A DNA stretch of 64,000 nt from Liolophura sinensis (lineage: Eukaryota; Mollusca; Polyplacophora; Chitonida; Chitonidae): contig NC_088295.1 of the NCBI RefSeq assembly GCF_032854445.1, positions 50,705,385-50,769,384 on the forward strand, written 5' to 3'. The first letter of the stretch is position 1. Each line of letters starts with the position of its first letter. Of the stretch, positions 44,591 through 56,759 are shown piece after piece. A program made the position numbers and the translations under genes. Below the pieces are notes generated by a model. The model searched no databases. It was not told the origin of the DNA and saw nothing but the letters and a program-made list of their open reading frames with translations.

Positions 44591-45136
44591 GTGAGAAAAA
44601 TTATTTATTTTGGAGTTGTGTTGATTGGTTTTGGATAAATACAAAATGCATTAATGGAAGTATATTTCTTCTATCGGTAGGTGAATGTAGTTTTTGTGTG
44701 CATTTATAGAGTGGGATATATTTCCATTCTGATAGTTCTGTTTCTGATAATTAAAAGTTAATTTTTATTTGTCAGTCACATGTGGCACATTATTATTTTT
44801 CTAACCAGTTTTTCACTTGATTGATGTTTACAGAAAATTACATGATAGAATGTCCACCAACATCTAAGGGAGAGTATTTGGAAAACATGCTAACTCAAGT
44901 AATTAAGATGAAACAGTGAATAACTGACACATTGCTTGCCTATAGGATGATTGATACTCCAACTACGTACAGGAAATGGCGCACAATTATGGGACAGACT
45001 TACATATATTTACAGATTCACGCTTCGAAACATAAGCTGTGTGCAGTCTCTAGAATGTTTGTTTGGATATATTTCTGTATAATTTGGATTTTATGTTAGC
45101 TTATTATTAACTTAATATCGTCCCTCATTCAACATG

Positions 45137-45277
45137 GATGGGAAGGTCTGCCAGCAACCTGTGAATGGTTGTGGGTTTCCACCAGGCTCTGCCTGGTTTC
45201 CTCATGCTATAATGCTGGCCGCCGTCGTATAAGTGAAATATTCACTTATACAGCGTAAAAACACCAATCAATAAATC
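45137..45277 (+). mobile_element. Type-1 SINE 3' half
   Basis: CAGCAACCTGTGAATGG, GGCTCTGCCTGGTTTCC, ATAATGCTGGCCGCCG and ACACCAATCAATAAATC; the tRNA-like head is absent. It lies in an intron of the A1CF-like gene. Confidence 0.85.
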
Positions 45278-45585
45278 ATTCAGCATGAAAAGAAGCTGTT
45301 GAACATTAAATGTTTAAAGGTTTAAAGGTTTAAAGAGGGAAGTTGTTTCAATAGTTACATGTCATAGGCTGAATATTGAACCCAAGCTCCCAGGACCATT
45401 TTGCCAGGAATTTTTGAGAATATAAGAAGTTTTCTTAGGGAGAAACTGTAGGTAGACAGTATCTGGAACACTTTTTAACTGATATGTAGCATTTGTATTA
45501 GGTCCTGATTCTTTCAAGAAATAAAATTAAAGGAAGATCAAGATGAAAAGGCTTTATATAATAAGTCATATATATTTCTCTCTAG

Positions 45586-45702
45586 GAATGAATGTTGAAG
45601 GCACTTACGTTGAGGTTGTATTGGCAAAGCCTGTGAACAAAACAGATTACGTGAGATATTCCAAAATTGGGACAAGGGGATCTTTGGTGACAAGGGGAAC
45701 TG
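45586..45702 (+). CDS. A1CF-like exon after RRM3
   Basis: GMNVEGTYVEVVLAKPVNK ... VRYSKIGTRG ... RGTG. Phase 1 in and 1 out. The YVEVVLAKPV strand closes RRM3. Confidence 0.85.
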
Positions 45703-47810
45703 GTGAGTTCTCAGCCTTAAAGCCTAGCACACATGGACAATTTTGTTGTCGACAATCGGATTTTCAGATGCGGGTGTAAAATGATCCAGAATATCGTTTA
45801 CCTGCACACGGGCAACATTTGTTGGTCATTTTTGAAGATTCTAGCGGCGAAAGACAGTGAGATACGTTTAAGGTCATGTGATCCCAAATGTTGCTTCAAT
45901 TTTGTAAGTACTCATATGACATTTCCATAGACGCTGATTGGTTGATGTAGATGACAATAATCTCACAAGATCTAGATTGTCCTCACACAAGCAAAATCTT
46001 TTGCCCGGCTCACTTGTTTCTGCATTTTTTTGTTGGCCAAAATTGAACCATTGGAGTATTTGGATCAAATGTTCCAGACTCAGGAATTCTTGTTGCGGTT
46101 ACCGGCACACAATTAAATTTTGAGGATTTTTTGTTGTCTGGATCAAGAAATCTTGTTTTCAACAACAGATGTTGTCCGTGTGCTGGTTTTTATGTTGTTT
46201 ATATTTCCAGATTTTAAGAATTGAACTTAATATTCTTATAAAATTTGGTACATGTTACACGCGTTGGTGTATGTATGATGTCTGAGCAATTGTCAGCAGT
46301 GATGGAGGCATTGATTGGGAAGCAGCTGTGAAGGTGCTTTTGTGGTTGAACCGACTGCACCTTATTATAGTCTCCTACTGGTACCACAGGAGATAGGTAT
46401 TTGTCTTGTCTGTCAGTCTGTACCAATCAGTTCTGGACTTTTTTTTCCAAACAGTTCACCATATTCAATTTAAACCTGGTGCATGACTTCAACATAAAGA
46501 CTTACAGATCTAGAAAGCTCAAGTTTTGGCTTGTTCCATCAATTTTCAAAAAAAATTATATGGCCTTTCTTATGCTGCTTTTGAACTTTTAAAAACGACT
46601 TTGACAACTTCTGGACCTGTTTTAAAATGATTCGTCTTTTTGAATTGAAACTTGGTACATGGCTTCAAAATGACTAGTTACAGATGAAGTTCATCACTGG
46701 GGCCACTTTGTTTATTTGCAACAAAGTTATGCCCTTTTATATCCAACTTTTTTGAATAAATTTCCAGACTTGTTTCCAGACCTCTTTCTCATTATATCAC
46801 ATTTCCTGACGACACACCATTCACTATAACTTGGTCACAGTTGTATGCCCGAAAATATTTCACAATGTTGTGGTTTCACACCTGTATATACCTTCAAAAG
46901 ATTCAATAAAGAAAGACTTTAGATTTAATACATTCTTTGCACTCAGAAGCCGTAATACATTCTTTGCACTCAGAAGCTTGATTGTCGTGTAATTATTCAA
47001 ATGAAAAACCTTGATACTATTCTGATTTGAGTTAGAGTTAACCTGCATTAAACAGTGTCTTTTCCTAGTTTGAAATTTTTTTTTGTTTTAACAAAAACTA
47101 TTTTTGCCCTGTTTTATGACTTGGGAGAGTAATCGGTACAGTTACATTGTATTGAATTGAAACTTATTACACGGTTACATCATGTCATGTGACAAATCAA
47201 GTTAGAGTTTCAAACCCATTTTATCCAGTTTCAAGAAGATCACAGAATTGTATTGAATTGAAATATGGTTTCATCAAGATGAGTTGTAGTCAGATGTTTG
47301 GTTTTTGAGCCTTTGTTTTCACCAAAATTAAGGTCATCTTTGTTTTGCTGTGAACTTTGGCATTGCCATTAATAGTCTGATGCTTCAAAGGGTGAGGATT
47401 GTTTTATACATTTTATACTATGTTTGATGTACATTTCTGTTTGGCACTGATGGCTTATGATGTTGAAATTTTCCAGTGTGTAGAAATATTGAAGGCCTCA
47501 TATTTGTACTTTAATGGCTTAGCCTTTCAGGCAGTTGATTAAAAATGATTAGAACTACATGCTAAAAATCTTTAATAATAACTTTTTTAAATCTGTGTAT
47601 AATACTATATTCAAGAATTGTCACATTATTCCACCACAATCAGGTTTATGGATGGAGGAAATTGGAGTAAGACCTGGATTTGTACATGAATTCACTGGTC
47701 AAGTTCCTACAGTGGAAGCAAGTCAGCTGTTCAACTGTCTGAGCCAATCTGCTTTTATGCATGCTTTGGTTGTATGACAAGTGTACTTGATACTGTGACA
47801 AATTTTTCAG

Positions 47811-47884
47811 GGCTATGGCTATGATTTTGATCCTAGTTACTCTCCACCATCATATTACAACCCGATGTCTCCACCACCTGCAAG
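47811..47884 (+). CDS. A1CF-like Tyr/Pro-rich linker exon
   Basis: GYGYDFDPSYSPPSYYNP, TTTTTCAG acceptor and AAG|GTAAGA donor. It needs a phase-0 partner upstream, which was not found; the ORF at 47644 is a weak candidate. Confidence 0.6.
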
Positions 47885-49477
47885 GTAAGAACTATTTTGG
47901 CCTGAAATTCACAACTCTGTTCACCCAATATAAGAATACAGATGAGAATCCAGCACAGCAGATGATCTTGCAGTCAGAATAGAGTTGTATTCTTCGAATT
48001 TTTATAAAAAATCGGTTAGCTTAGAACAATATTTGCAGAATTAGGAGCATAGGTTGTCATATTCCACTGTGTGTGTCCAGTTTGTCTGTTTAATATCAGG
48101 GTTCTCAGAACTGTCAGATGCTCTGTCATTTGTGTGCTTCAGACCAGGGACAGGATATTTGTTTTTGGTTTTAAATCATTTAAGTTAGGATAATCTAATA
48201 TGAAATCTTAGATAACCTAAGATTAAATTTTACCTTATGATTTGTCTGTAATAACTGTAAATGTAAATAAGCATATATAAGTGGGTTTTACAAAGTACAG
48301 TATTGTAGCTCTCCTGCTGATATGCTAATGGATACAGAGTACAGAGTGAGAACTAGGAAAATGACATGGGCAAGTCTACTTTGGCAACTGAAATCCAAAA
48401 TGAGGTAATGACGGATTTCAGTTGGAAGGTGTTTCACATGGAGCAGAAATATCTGCAAGACTGTGCAAGGCATAGCTTTATTGAAAACAGGCGATTTTAT
48501 TGAATGGTAGGGGCTTGCTTTTTGCCAAGAATTAATGTGAAGTTAGTACCACCTGTAACCTATATTCTTTAATTGTCACTGTAGCTTTCCATTCATCAGC
48601 ATATATGTAGGAAAGGTACACTACCATATTTGGTGGTTTTGCCATTGTGGTTGATAGAGTCATTTGACATGAAAGAAGTTGCATTTATGTGCTATCCATG
48701 CAATGTCCTCAAAAAATGTTTTATGAACTTCTTACATGTAAGTATACAAAGAAATGTTAAGTTTCATCAACTGAACCTTAATAGCTCAATATATTTGATT
48801 TTATGTGAACATCCCAGGAGGAAAAGCAGGAAGAAGAAACTTAGAAGGCTCAGTCACATAATTTTTACTATGAAATAGCTTGAATATTTGTACTTTTGTA
48901 CTGTTAGCAGGGGGTTGGCAGAGTGAGGTCACATGGGCATCAAAAGCCCTGTGCGAGGCCGAGGGCTCCAGAGGTATAGGTGTGGGGCAAAGAGGAGGGA
49001 TGATGAGTGGGTGGGGCTTTAAGAAGCATCCAGCAGAGGTGTGTATCGTTGTCAGTGCAGAAGGTTTCTGGTCCCATATCCCATTAAAAAGTTATGCATT
49101 GCAACTTTTTCTGAAGCATGCTTAAAGGATTACAAAGTCTTAAAATCTATAATCTGCCTACGCCGTACTAAAAGACATGAACCGATTGTGCAATTAACCA
49201 GAAGGTGAGTTAGTCCAGTTTCGTTGAAGATGGGTGTTTGTTTAAACTTTGAAGTAACAAGTAACATACTTAGAAACTAATTCTTATCTAATATTTCGTA
49301 TACATGTAATGAGATTTGAATTAAATTTTGTTAATTCAGATGTGTTAATAGCTAAAAAAAATTGGCTGTTTTGTTATCATTGAAAATTGTCATAATGCAA
49401 GGCTCTGTGTTTAACCTTTGACCCTAATTTTGTTTTGTGGAAGAATTTTTGTTTTACTAATTACCTTTAATTTATAG

Positions 49478-49651
49478 CCTGATTGCCCCAGTGAGGCTTC
49501 AGTAAATCAAGAGTGTCAGAAGTGTATGCATGTAACCGCATTCACTATAGGTGCTCGATGACCTTTGCCAGAAGAATGGATGGGGAAGTCCTGTATACCA
49601 GCTTCATTCTGCTGTGATGGAAGTGGTGCCCAACAGCTCTTTTTGTACAAG
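49478..49651 (+). CDS. A1CF-like dsRNA-binding-like domain, first part
   Basis: SLIAPVRLQ (49478-49502), a 48-base interruption with TAA ending in CTATAG, then VLDDLCQKNGWGSPVYQ from 49551. The coding part 49551-49651 is 101 nt where 102 are needed to reach LFLYK in frame. A single base is missing around 49620 (HSAV then DGSGAQQLFLYK in the next frame). Confidence 0.7.
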
Positions 49652-49935
49652 GTACTACCATAGGTTTCAACAAAATGTTGACAAGAAACTTGTTTGAAGA
49701 GATAAGAATCAAGTTCTTTTGCTGGAATGTAACTTTTTTATTTATTTATACAATTAATCACATCCATGTGTACCAGAAAGAATAAGAAGTAAGTTATCTT
49801 ATAAAAACAATTGATCTGAAGTAAATCGAAAAAAAGAATTTTGTGGTTGTGATTTATACATGTATAAGTGTCATGTAGAAGTTGATGTTAGGCATTTACA
49901 TTTTTAATCTATTTTAAAGTACAGTTGTCTTTCAG

Positions 49936-50071
49936 ATCACCATACCAGCTCTCAGTGCTCAGTTTCCAAATCATAACCCATTTGCCCCACATAAACTGTG
50001 TTCTACTGTTGAGGGGGCAAAGGTTTTTGCAGCAGAGTACACTTTGGTGCAGTTAGGTGTGCCTGTTGAAG
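49936..50071 (+). CDS. A1CF-like dsRNA-binding-like domain, second part
   Basis: ITIPALSAQFPNHNPFAPHK to AAEYTLVQLGVPVEG. Acceptor TTTCAG, phase 0 in and phase 1 out. Intact. Confidence 0.88.
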
Positions 50072-50860
50072 GTAAAGTTAGTGTCCAGAGAAAAAAGGAA
50101 AGACAAACAAATGCTTCACTGCCCAAGCTCTACCCTTTTTCACTTATGATACATGATTGAATAAGTGGCCATTGTAGGCTTTGATTTCTTCTTACTTTCC
50201 TGAGCCAGCTTTGCTTCTTGAAAGTTAATTTAAGAAAGTAAGAGCTGTCTCATTTTACATGTTTATAACAGTATATGAAAAGTATAAAAACTTCTTTACT
50301 GGATAATATGTAATAAGACATGCTGCAAAAACTTAATTGCTGAAAATTACTATTAATAGCTGAGTGAAAGGAGAATGTGTAAATATGACAGCTCTAAAAG
50401 TATGCTTCGTCCTCACCCTCCCTGCCTTGTAATGTGCATAGTGCTTCCTCAGGCTCACTTCAAAATGCCAACCCAGTTCAAACCCAGAGGGCTGTTTTTC
50501 AGAGTACTTATAGGCCTAGTCAGAATTAAGCTATCCTCAGTCTATAAATTGAGTGTTATAAATTAACATGGCAATTAGACCACATGTGTATTGTTATGAC
50601 TGCTTTGAAAAACTCCCTGTTGCCTATTATATAACCAAGCTTTAAGTATAACTTTGACTTGCATGTTTAGAAATCAGTATACAAAGAAGAATAAAGGAAA
50701 GAAGGTCTTTCTTTAACTTGGTATTTTACATGCACTGCAGTAAGGGGATTTTCTGTTTATATGTTTTTCAACATTTATTTGACATATTTCAAAATTTGTT
50801 GTTTCCATTTATGGACTTCAACTGGGTGGTGTATATATTTGTGGGTCTGTTTGTCCTTAG

Positions 50861-51040
50861 ATGGTGAAGTGCGTGTAAGTACTATGGTTGCCCCATCCAG
50901 TCCATATCAGGTGGGACGTCCCATTGCTCCTGCCTGTTCCCTGACAAATGGTGCGCACTGTGATCATTTGACTCATACCTCTGCCGTGCCTGTAATGTCA
51001 AGCGCTTGTTACGGAGATTCTCCGGGGAAAATGCCTTCCA
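50861..51040 (+). CDS. A1CF-like exon, Ser/Pro-rich region
   Basis: DGEVRVSTMVAPSSPYQ to SPGKMPS, donor TTCCA|GTAAGA, phase 1. The ORF continues to a stop at 51079 if not spliced. Confidence 0.75.
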
Positions 51041-51394
51041 GTAAGACATCAGCTTATTGCTTCCCTTCAACTGTTTTCTGATCTTTGCACTGGAGATTTT
51101 TCTCTATATTTATTTTTTGTTTTAACTGTACATATGAATTATTGCCGACTAAAATGCATGTATAATATGAAGTCAATCCTTTTATTGTGGGAGTTCTTTG
51201 TTTGACCGTTATGTAAGCACTTGTGACATGCATCAGGTATTCTGTGTCTTAGCAACTCATTTGAAGAATGAATGGTTAACTACTCACATACATACATGCA
51301 TGCGGTTACCCAAGTATATTTTGACTGAATATTAGCCAGGAAAGTAACTGTTTGCATAACTAGAATTGTCAGAGTATATTGTTTTGTGCTGCAG

Positions 51395-51477
51395 CCCCAG
51401 AGTACAGTAGCCCGCCATATCCTTACACCCAGCCCAGCTATGCCAGCCACTCCAGCCCAGCTGTGGAACTCCATTGA
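51395..51477 (+). CDS. A1CF-like last exon
   Basis: Acceptor TGCTGCAG; TPEYSSPPYPYTQPSYASHS then PAVELH and TGA. AATAAA follows at 51555. Confidence 0.75.
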
Positions 51478-51554
51478 TGACCTAAGGTACATGTAAACTA
51501 AACACCTGCCTCAACACGACTCGCATGAGAAAGGTTTGTATTATAATGTGCTAT

Positions 51555-51560
51555 AATAAA
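51555..51560 (+). promoter_or_regulatory. Polyadenylation signal of the A1CF-like gene
   Basis: AATAAA 78 bases after the TGA. Confidence 0.6.
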
Positions 51561-52020
51561 GACCAAATATTTTGACATATGGAGTTAGGAAAATAAGCGT
51601 TTAAATCATCTTTTACAATTTGACTTCAGACAAAATCAGATTTGTGGAACCGGTGCCTCGCGCGTTCTGGATAACGATATATGTTACTTAAACCCTGACC
51701 TTAGAAATAAGCGATGTTAGTCAAATTTTAATGTAAAATATTTGTGATACCAATCAAAGTTTCCATCATAATGAATATAAAAATGAAGCTGTTGTTCATG
51801 TCTAGCCAATAAGGACTGATTGAAAAATCCTCAAATAATTTAATAATTTAATTTCTACCACAGGAAAACGAGAAAGATTTATGTGAAGTTGAACAGTAAA
51901 ATAAATACTTTTACTGCGTTTACCACCGGTGTGACGTCACAGGTCAAAGTAAGTGGTTAGGTAACGGGTTATTTAAGTGGTTAGGAAACGGGTTATGTAA
52001 GCAGAATAGCGGCCGGCGAT

Positions 52021-52850
52021 GACCTAGCGAGCATGATGGCAAGTGGGCTTAGATTAGCCATACAACGCTAACAGTGATGTCCCAATAATTATTTTGTTCA
52101 TTTTTACATAAATCCGTTTAAACAGGTGGGCTTCGATTAGCCATACAGTGCCAAAGGCTGTTCCCCATCTATAGCCGTGTCAACAAGCGGCCCAGAGTTA
52201 TTCCCCCTGAAATTCTCTGAACGAAATACGGCATGTCTTTATACTGCATGATCGTATGATAAATATGTCAGTTTCAGTCGACGGCCCGTATGTCTAGCGT
52301 TATGTTGTACTAAAAAACATCACATGAGTTCTGCAAAAAACACCAAGGCTATCTGGGTGGCTGAAAATGACACAAATCCAATCTACTATCGCTGACATCG
52401 ATTTGACAACAGGCATTGTCCTGTGTAATATTCCAAAATAGAAAAAACAAATTTTTTTTCGCGTTGTTCTAGCTTCTGGATTGTCTTATAGAACAGCTTA
52501 TCATGTCACACAATTATCTACTGGTATCGATAGTCATACTTTTTCATGTATGTGCAGAAGCGAATAGCTGTGGGTGTTGACCTAGCGAGCATGATGGCAA
52601 CTGGGCTTAGAAGAGCCATACAGCGCCATCTATGATGTCCAATAATTATTCTTTTATTCAAATTTACATAGAAAAGGCACCAAATCTAGAGAATATGACC
52701 ACAGAAACGTGTTAGGCAACATATAGGCAAAAAATAAGCTGATAACTTGGAGGCATACGGTTGTGTAGCACTCGCTGTGCCACTGCGAAAACAATTCACC
52801 CGTGAATCTTAAGTATTGAAAAATGGACCATTCATAGTAGGAAGAAACAA
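52021..52850 (-). repeat. Right flank repeat of the A1CF-like locus
   Basis: Reverse-complement partner of 42207-43030, in two blocks (52021-52501, 52579-52850), each starting with GACCTAGCGAGCATGATGGC. A shorter third motif copy is at 53127-53180 (GTGGGCTTAGATGAGCCACA ... CCAATAATTATT). Upstream at 51932 is a TGACGTCAC and GGTTAGGTAACGGGTTAT stretch, which resembles 41848 in the same orientation. Confidence 0.85.
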
Positions 52851-53999
52851 CAAACCGAATTGCCGAACTGTAGGCCCGACAAGCTCGCATGCATGTCCCA
52901 GAGTTCGGTGAAATACCCGAGAGTTATCGTCCCTTACCACTGTCAAACTCTAATTTGTTTACATTTTTTAAACATGATTACCTGTTTCATTGTCCTCAAT
53001 GGTGATGTCCCCAAGTAAAATGAACAAAAACAGACCAAGTTTAACACAGCCTATGAAATCTACAAACCCATTTTTCGCAGTTTCGGACATTAAAAGTGTT
53101 GCAACACGAACCGACCACATTCTGTTTATACTTGTGGGCTTAGATGAGCCACACGGCGCCGTCTGTGATGTCCAATAATTATTATTTTATTCCATTAGAA
53201 TAGTATCCAGTGTACATGCATATTTGGGTGTTGTGTACGGCTTATTCGAGGTAGGCAGACACGAGCAAACCAGGTCACGGTGATCAATCCATCAATCAAT
53301 CCATACCAGGCAGGCAGGCCAGCCCAAAAAAAAAAAAAAAAAATCCCACCGACAGGCTCTACGGTCCATAGCGACGACCCTCTGCCTGCAGCAGTGAGCC
53401 TTCCTGGGCAAACATTGTTGCGAAGACACGCTGAGCGATCCTACCCACCAGCCAGCAGTCAGGCAGGCCAACAATGTTGTCGGCTGTGGTTTGTTTTGAC
53501 ACGTGGTTTTGTTTTGACTGGCTGTGACCTGCCTGTCTGCCTGCTTGCCTGCCTGGCTCTCTCTATCACGTACGGTGCATTCCATAACCCCTAGCTCAAC
53601 TCATTCAACCTCACCCGTGCTATAGGTGAGACATCACCAACACAAATAACACAAAGACCGGGGATGATTCCCTAGTAATGTAAGACCTGTTTGTCTGCGG
53701 TTGAATCACCTGCGAGACTATCTTACCTTGTCGGGTGGACACGTGACTGGCTTTTGGGGGAACAAGTGTTAAATATATGCTGGACAAAGAAACACAAATG
53801 CTCTGGTGGGTTTTCACAAGTGCCACAGCGTGAGAATTTATTACGTGAGGCAGAGGTAATCAGTATAAGAGTAGGAGTATCTGTAAATAGGTTTCTTCCC
53901 TTCCTTCCTTCCTTCTGAGTTTGGACAGTGTTCCCGCTGAGGGACTCACAAGGAGAAGCAGCCTGGAGGGTAACGTCTGGCAGTCAAGACGGTACAGCA

Positions 54000-54082
54000 C
54001 CTGGGTGAAATGTATGAATGAAGACTGGCTGTGATCTTGGCGAAACACGTCTTGACTGCTCGGCTGTCTTGGAGGGAATGGG
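54000..54082 (+). repeat. 83-bp direct repeat, copy 1 (copy 2 at 55826-55908)
   Basis: CTGGGTGAAATGTATGAATG ... GCTGTCTTGGAGGGAATGGG is shared with a single-base change (GGCGAAAC/GGCAAAAC). The copies bracket 1.74 kb. Confidence 0.92.
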
Positions 54083-55825
54083 AGAGCTTTCAAGTATTAA
54101 TGAGTAAATAATTTAGAACTTAGCTTTTAAAGACTTAACAGAAGTGCCATATGATCATAACAGGTAAGTTAAACAAGTTACGGTGTTGGACATGATTATT
54201 AACCCAATTATATAATAGACACGTTTGATGTGTGTCCACATGTATACACAGCGACCTATACACATACATGTAGGTCAAGGTAGGTTGAAGTTGAGAGGTC
54301 AGCCTGACAGTCAGACCATAATGCATGTAACGTCTAAGCATGGCATCTAGAAACCAAGTGACATCATGCTAACAATGATCGCAACATAGTCAATACTAGA
54401 GAGGCCAAGGGTCACAGGGTTACCGGTATCCTGTTTAAGAGAGGCATCTAAACATAATGTCAAGTACGTTGCCAGGCTAATAAGGGGCCAGGCTCGCATT
54501 AGAAATTTAGATGACTCAGTGTATCCACATGATGGGTACAAATGCATTTTATGATGCCAGGTCATATCTCATATATAACAAGACATGCTGGTCTATGCCA
54601 GCTGACCTTCACCTCCAACCAAAACATAACATTCGTAAATTACTCTTTTGATCATTAAACATACAGGTTACAAATCAATAGTGTAGGTTAATGTATGCAG
54701 TAATAATCGGAGTGGTACATTTTTATGGGCTGTATACATATTGTACAACCCACAACGGTTACCGCATGAGGAACAATGATACGGGTCACGCAGGGTATTT
54801 TGATAATACCTATAAACTAAATACAATATTACCACACGATAGCCTATATGCATATTAACTGTATATACAAAGTTAATATCTATATATATGTATCTATCAA
54901 CAATAATAACAAATGCTTACTGACTGGCCATAGAGAACATGTACACTGGACTCAAAATGTCAAAGTCCAAAAGCATGATAACTTCCAGTATATGTGCATC
55001 TGCAGTGATATGTAATTTCTGAGGACTGTGTTGTGTTAGGACTATCACAGGCATAACTAAATACAAAAACTCAGAACAGTTACAAGTGGTTGCTTTTGTA
55101 CTGAGTTTTCATTTGGCCTGTGTACTGCTGGTGCAGCCATCTTGTTTAGCCACTTGATAGAGGCTGGGCTGATAGGATGAGATTAACCAGCAGGGGTCAT
55201 CAGGGGCAATAGATGCCAAGGAGAAATTAATCCCTTCCAGATGTGCTGCCACCTTGCTTACATACACTGGGGTAATACACATGTCTGTAGCTACTGGAGG
55301 CTGGCATGGTCAGCTCAAACAAAGGAATTAAGCTTGACCATGTGTTAACCAGTGTAAAAGGAACTATTTGTTCTGGAAGTTAGGAGATCAAGTTAAGTTT
55401 AGGCAAAAGCTAGTAGTTGATACATATAGTCCTTAAATTCCAGATTAATTTAAGTAAACAGTGGTCACTTTTTAAAACTAGTGAACTTAAGTGGGTTAAT
55501 AGTTCCAATGTGGAGGTTTATCCCAAACTAACACAGCTAACCAAATATTTTCACTGTAAACAGGTTGATGGGAGAAGCAGTTATCCCACCTGTTTCTTAG
55601 TGTAAATTCCTGAAAGCTATTCAGCCAATCCTTTTAGAATGTGTGTATCTCTTTGCAGAGATCACACTAACTTGTGAATAACTACTCGAAGTAATAACTT
55701 AAATTACTCAAAAAGATGTGCATAATATATCCTATATGGCACAGTCAGATAAGTGCATATGTAACAACAATTATATATATCAGTTTATGGAATTGTTCTG
55801 AGACCACAAGGGTTAAATTCTTACC

Positions 55826-55908
55826 TGGGTGAAATGTATGAATGAAGACTGGCTGTGATCTTGGCAAAACACGTCTTGACTGCTCGGCTGTCTTGGAGGG
55901 AATGGGGC
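55826..55908 (+). repeat. 83-bp direct repeat, copy 2
   Basis: Same sequence as 54000-54082, followed by GGGCTAAAAC where copy 1 has AGAGCTTTC. Confidence 0.92.
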
Positions 55909-56090
55909 TAAAACAAAGGGCCGCATGGCAAGGCTAGGGTGTGGAGGTCATGTGACCTCCAACCCCCTCTCAGGCCATGGGCACTCCCCCACAAGCATAA
56001 GGCTTGGTTACTGATGTGACTAGTTTACTGGTGAACACCCAGAGCAGGTCTGGCCTGGAGATTTGGGCAGATCTGACCTTGGGGTTTACA

Positions 56091-56453
56091 CTAAAAAAAA
56101 AAAACAGTATTATTATTATTTACAGCAATGTACAGGCATTTAACACGGAGCGTTGATAGAGTAGTGACTGTGTGGTTGGCAGGGAGTCGCACTTCGTATA
56201 TTAACCCGGGGCGAACAATTTCTACATAATACTGCCGAATGGGTCGGGGATCCTTGACATGCCGGCAGACGTCTTCAGTGTACGCTCGCAGCACCTGCAG
56301 TCGTCCCCCATTCACCACACCATCCGCAAACATACTGAGAAGTACACCCTTGTAGCTTTGTAGGTCGTTGACGACAGCTACCCAGTCTTTCCACTTAGGT
56401 GTTGTACACAGCTTAGTCAGGTTAGAAAGACTTAAGGCAGACACCGTCGTCAT
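56091..56453 (-). CDS. 120-codon ORF of unknown function
   Basis: ATG at 56453 (MTTVSALSLSNLTKL) and no stop until 56091. The middle (WKDWVAVVNDLQSYKGVLL, VLRAYTEDVCRHVKD) has a soluble, codon-like composition. The last residues (NNNNTVFFF) come from a TTA/poly-A tract, so the real end is probably earlier or spliced. It lies on the same strand and about 300 bases downstream of the PC4-like remnant and may belong to the same element or transcript. I do not recognise the family. Confidence 0.35.
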   Translation of the reverse strand: MTTVSALSLSNLTKLCTTPKWKDWVAVVNDLQSYKGVLLSMFADGVVNGGRLQVLRAYTEDVCRHVKDPRPIRQYYVEIVRPGLIYEVRLPANHTVTTLSTLRVKCLYIAVNNNNTVFFF

Positions 56454-56759
56454 TCTAGTGCCGTCACCGACCGAACCATATCAACATCAATCAAAAAAAA
56501 AAAACACAACTCACTCCACTCACCTGAAGTAAAGGTAAGACATCACCAACACAAAAGACCGGGGTGAAATTTCAACCTTAAAACTTTTATTTGAACTCGA
56601 ACAAAGAACGATGAAATGTGTGTGTTTTCACGGTAAGACATGCCACGTAATGACGGTTGAATCACCAATATGAATGTCCTGGCACTGGTCAATGTTTATA
56701 ACTCGCACCACCCTAGTCACCTTCCTGTAAAACACATAGGTAGAACGAGAATGAATGAA

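Larger units (their letters stand above)
43081..51477 (+). pseudogene. A1CF-like: A1CF/RBM46/RBM47-like RNA-binding protein gene with frame breaks
   Basis: Vertebrate relatives are nuclear RNA-binding proteins with three RRMs and a C-terminal dsRNA-binding-like domain; they act in mRNA editing, splicing and stability. Visible here: [12 protein letters not shown]1 ([17 protein letters not shown]), RRM2 ([31 protein letters not shown]), RRM3 RNP1 (RVKKIRDYAFIHF), KPVNKTDYVRYS, then VLDDLCQKNGWGSPVYQLHS and YKITIPALSAQ, and a Pro/Tyr/Ser-rich end (PEYSSPPYPYTQ). Exons: 43081-43743, 44433-44590, 45586-45702, 47811-47884, 49478-49502, 49551-49651, 49936-50071, 50861-51040 and 51395-51477. Breaks: frame changes near 43162 and 43505, one base missing near 49620, the RRM3 RNP2 strand not found, and one exon missing between 45702 and 47811. 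Introns remain, so this is not a processed copy. Base errors in the assembly could mimic some breaks. Confidence 0.85.
53181..56090. other. Intergenic region with small direct repeats
   Basis: No gene recognised. A CAGGCAGGCAGGCC/poly-A stretch lies at 53307-53342. A CATCACCAACACAAA...AAGACCGGGG block at 53624-53662 recurs at 56532-56567, and an 83-bp block at 54000-54082 recurs at 55826-55908. Confidence 0.5.

Noticed and set aside
47644-47777. ORF GLWMEEIGVRPGF as a missing A1CF-like exon
   Set aside because: The acceptor and entry phase fit, but the sequence does not match the family and there is no convincing phase-0 donor.
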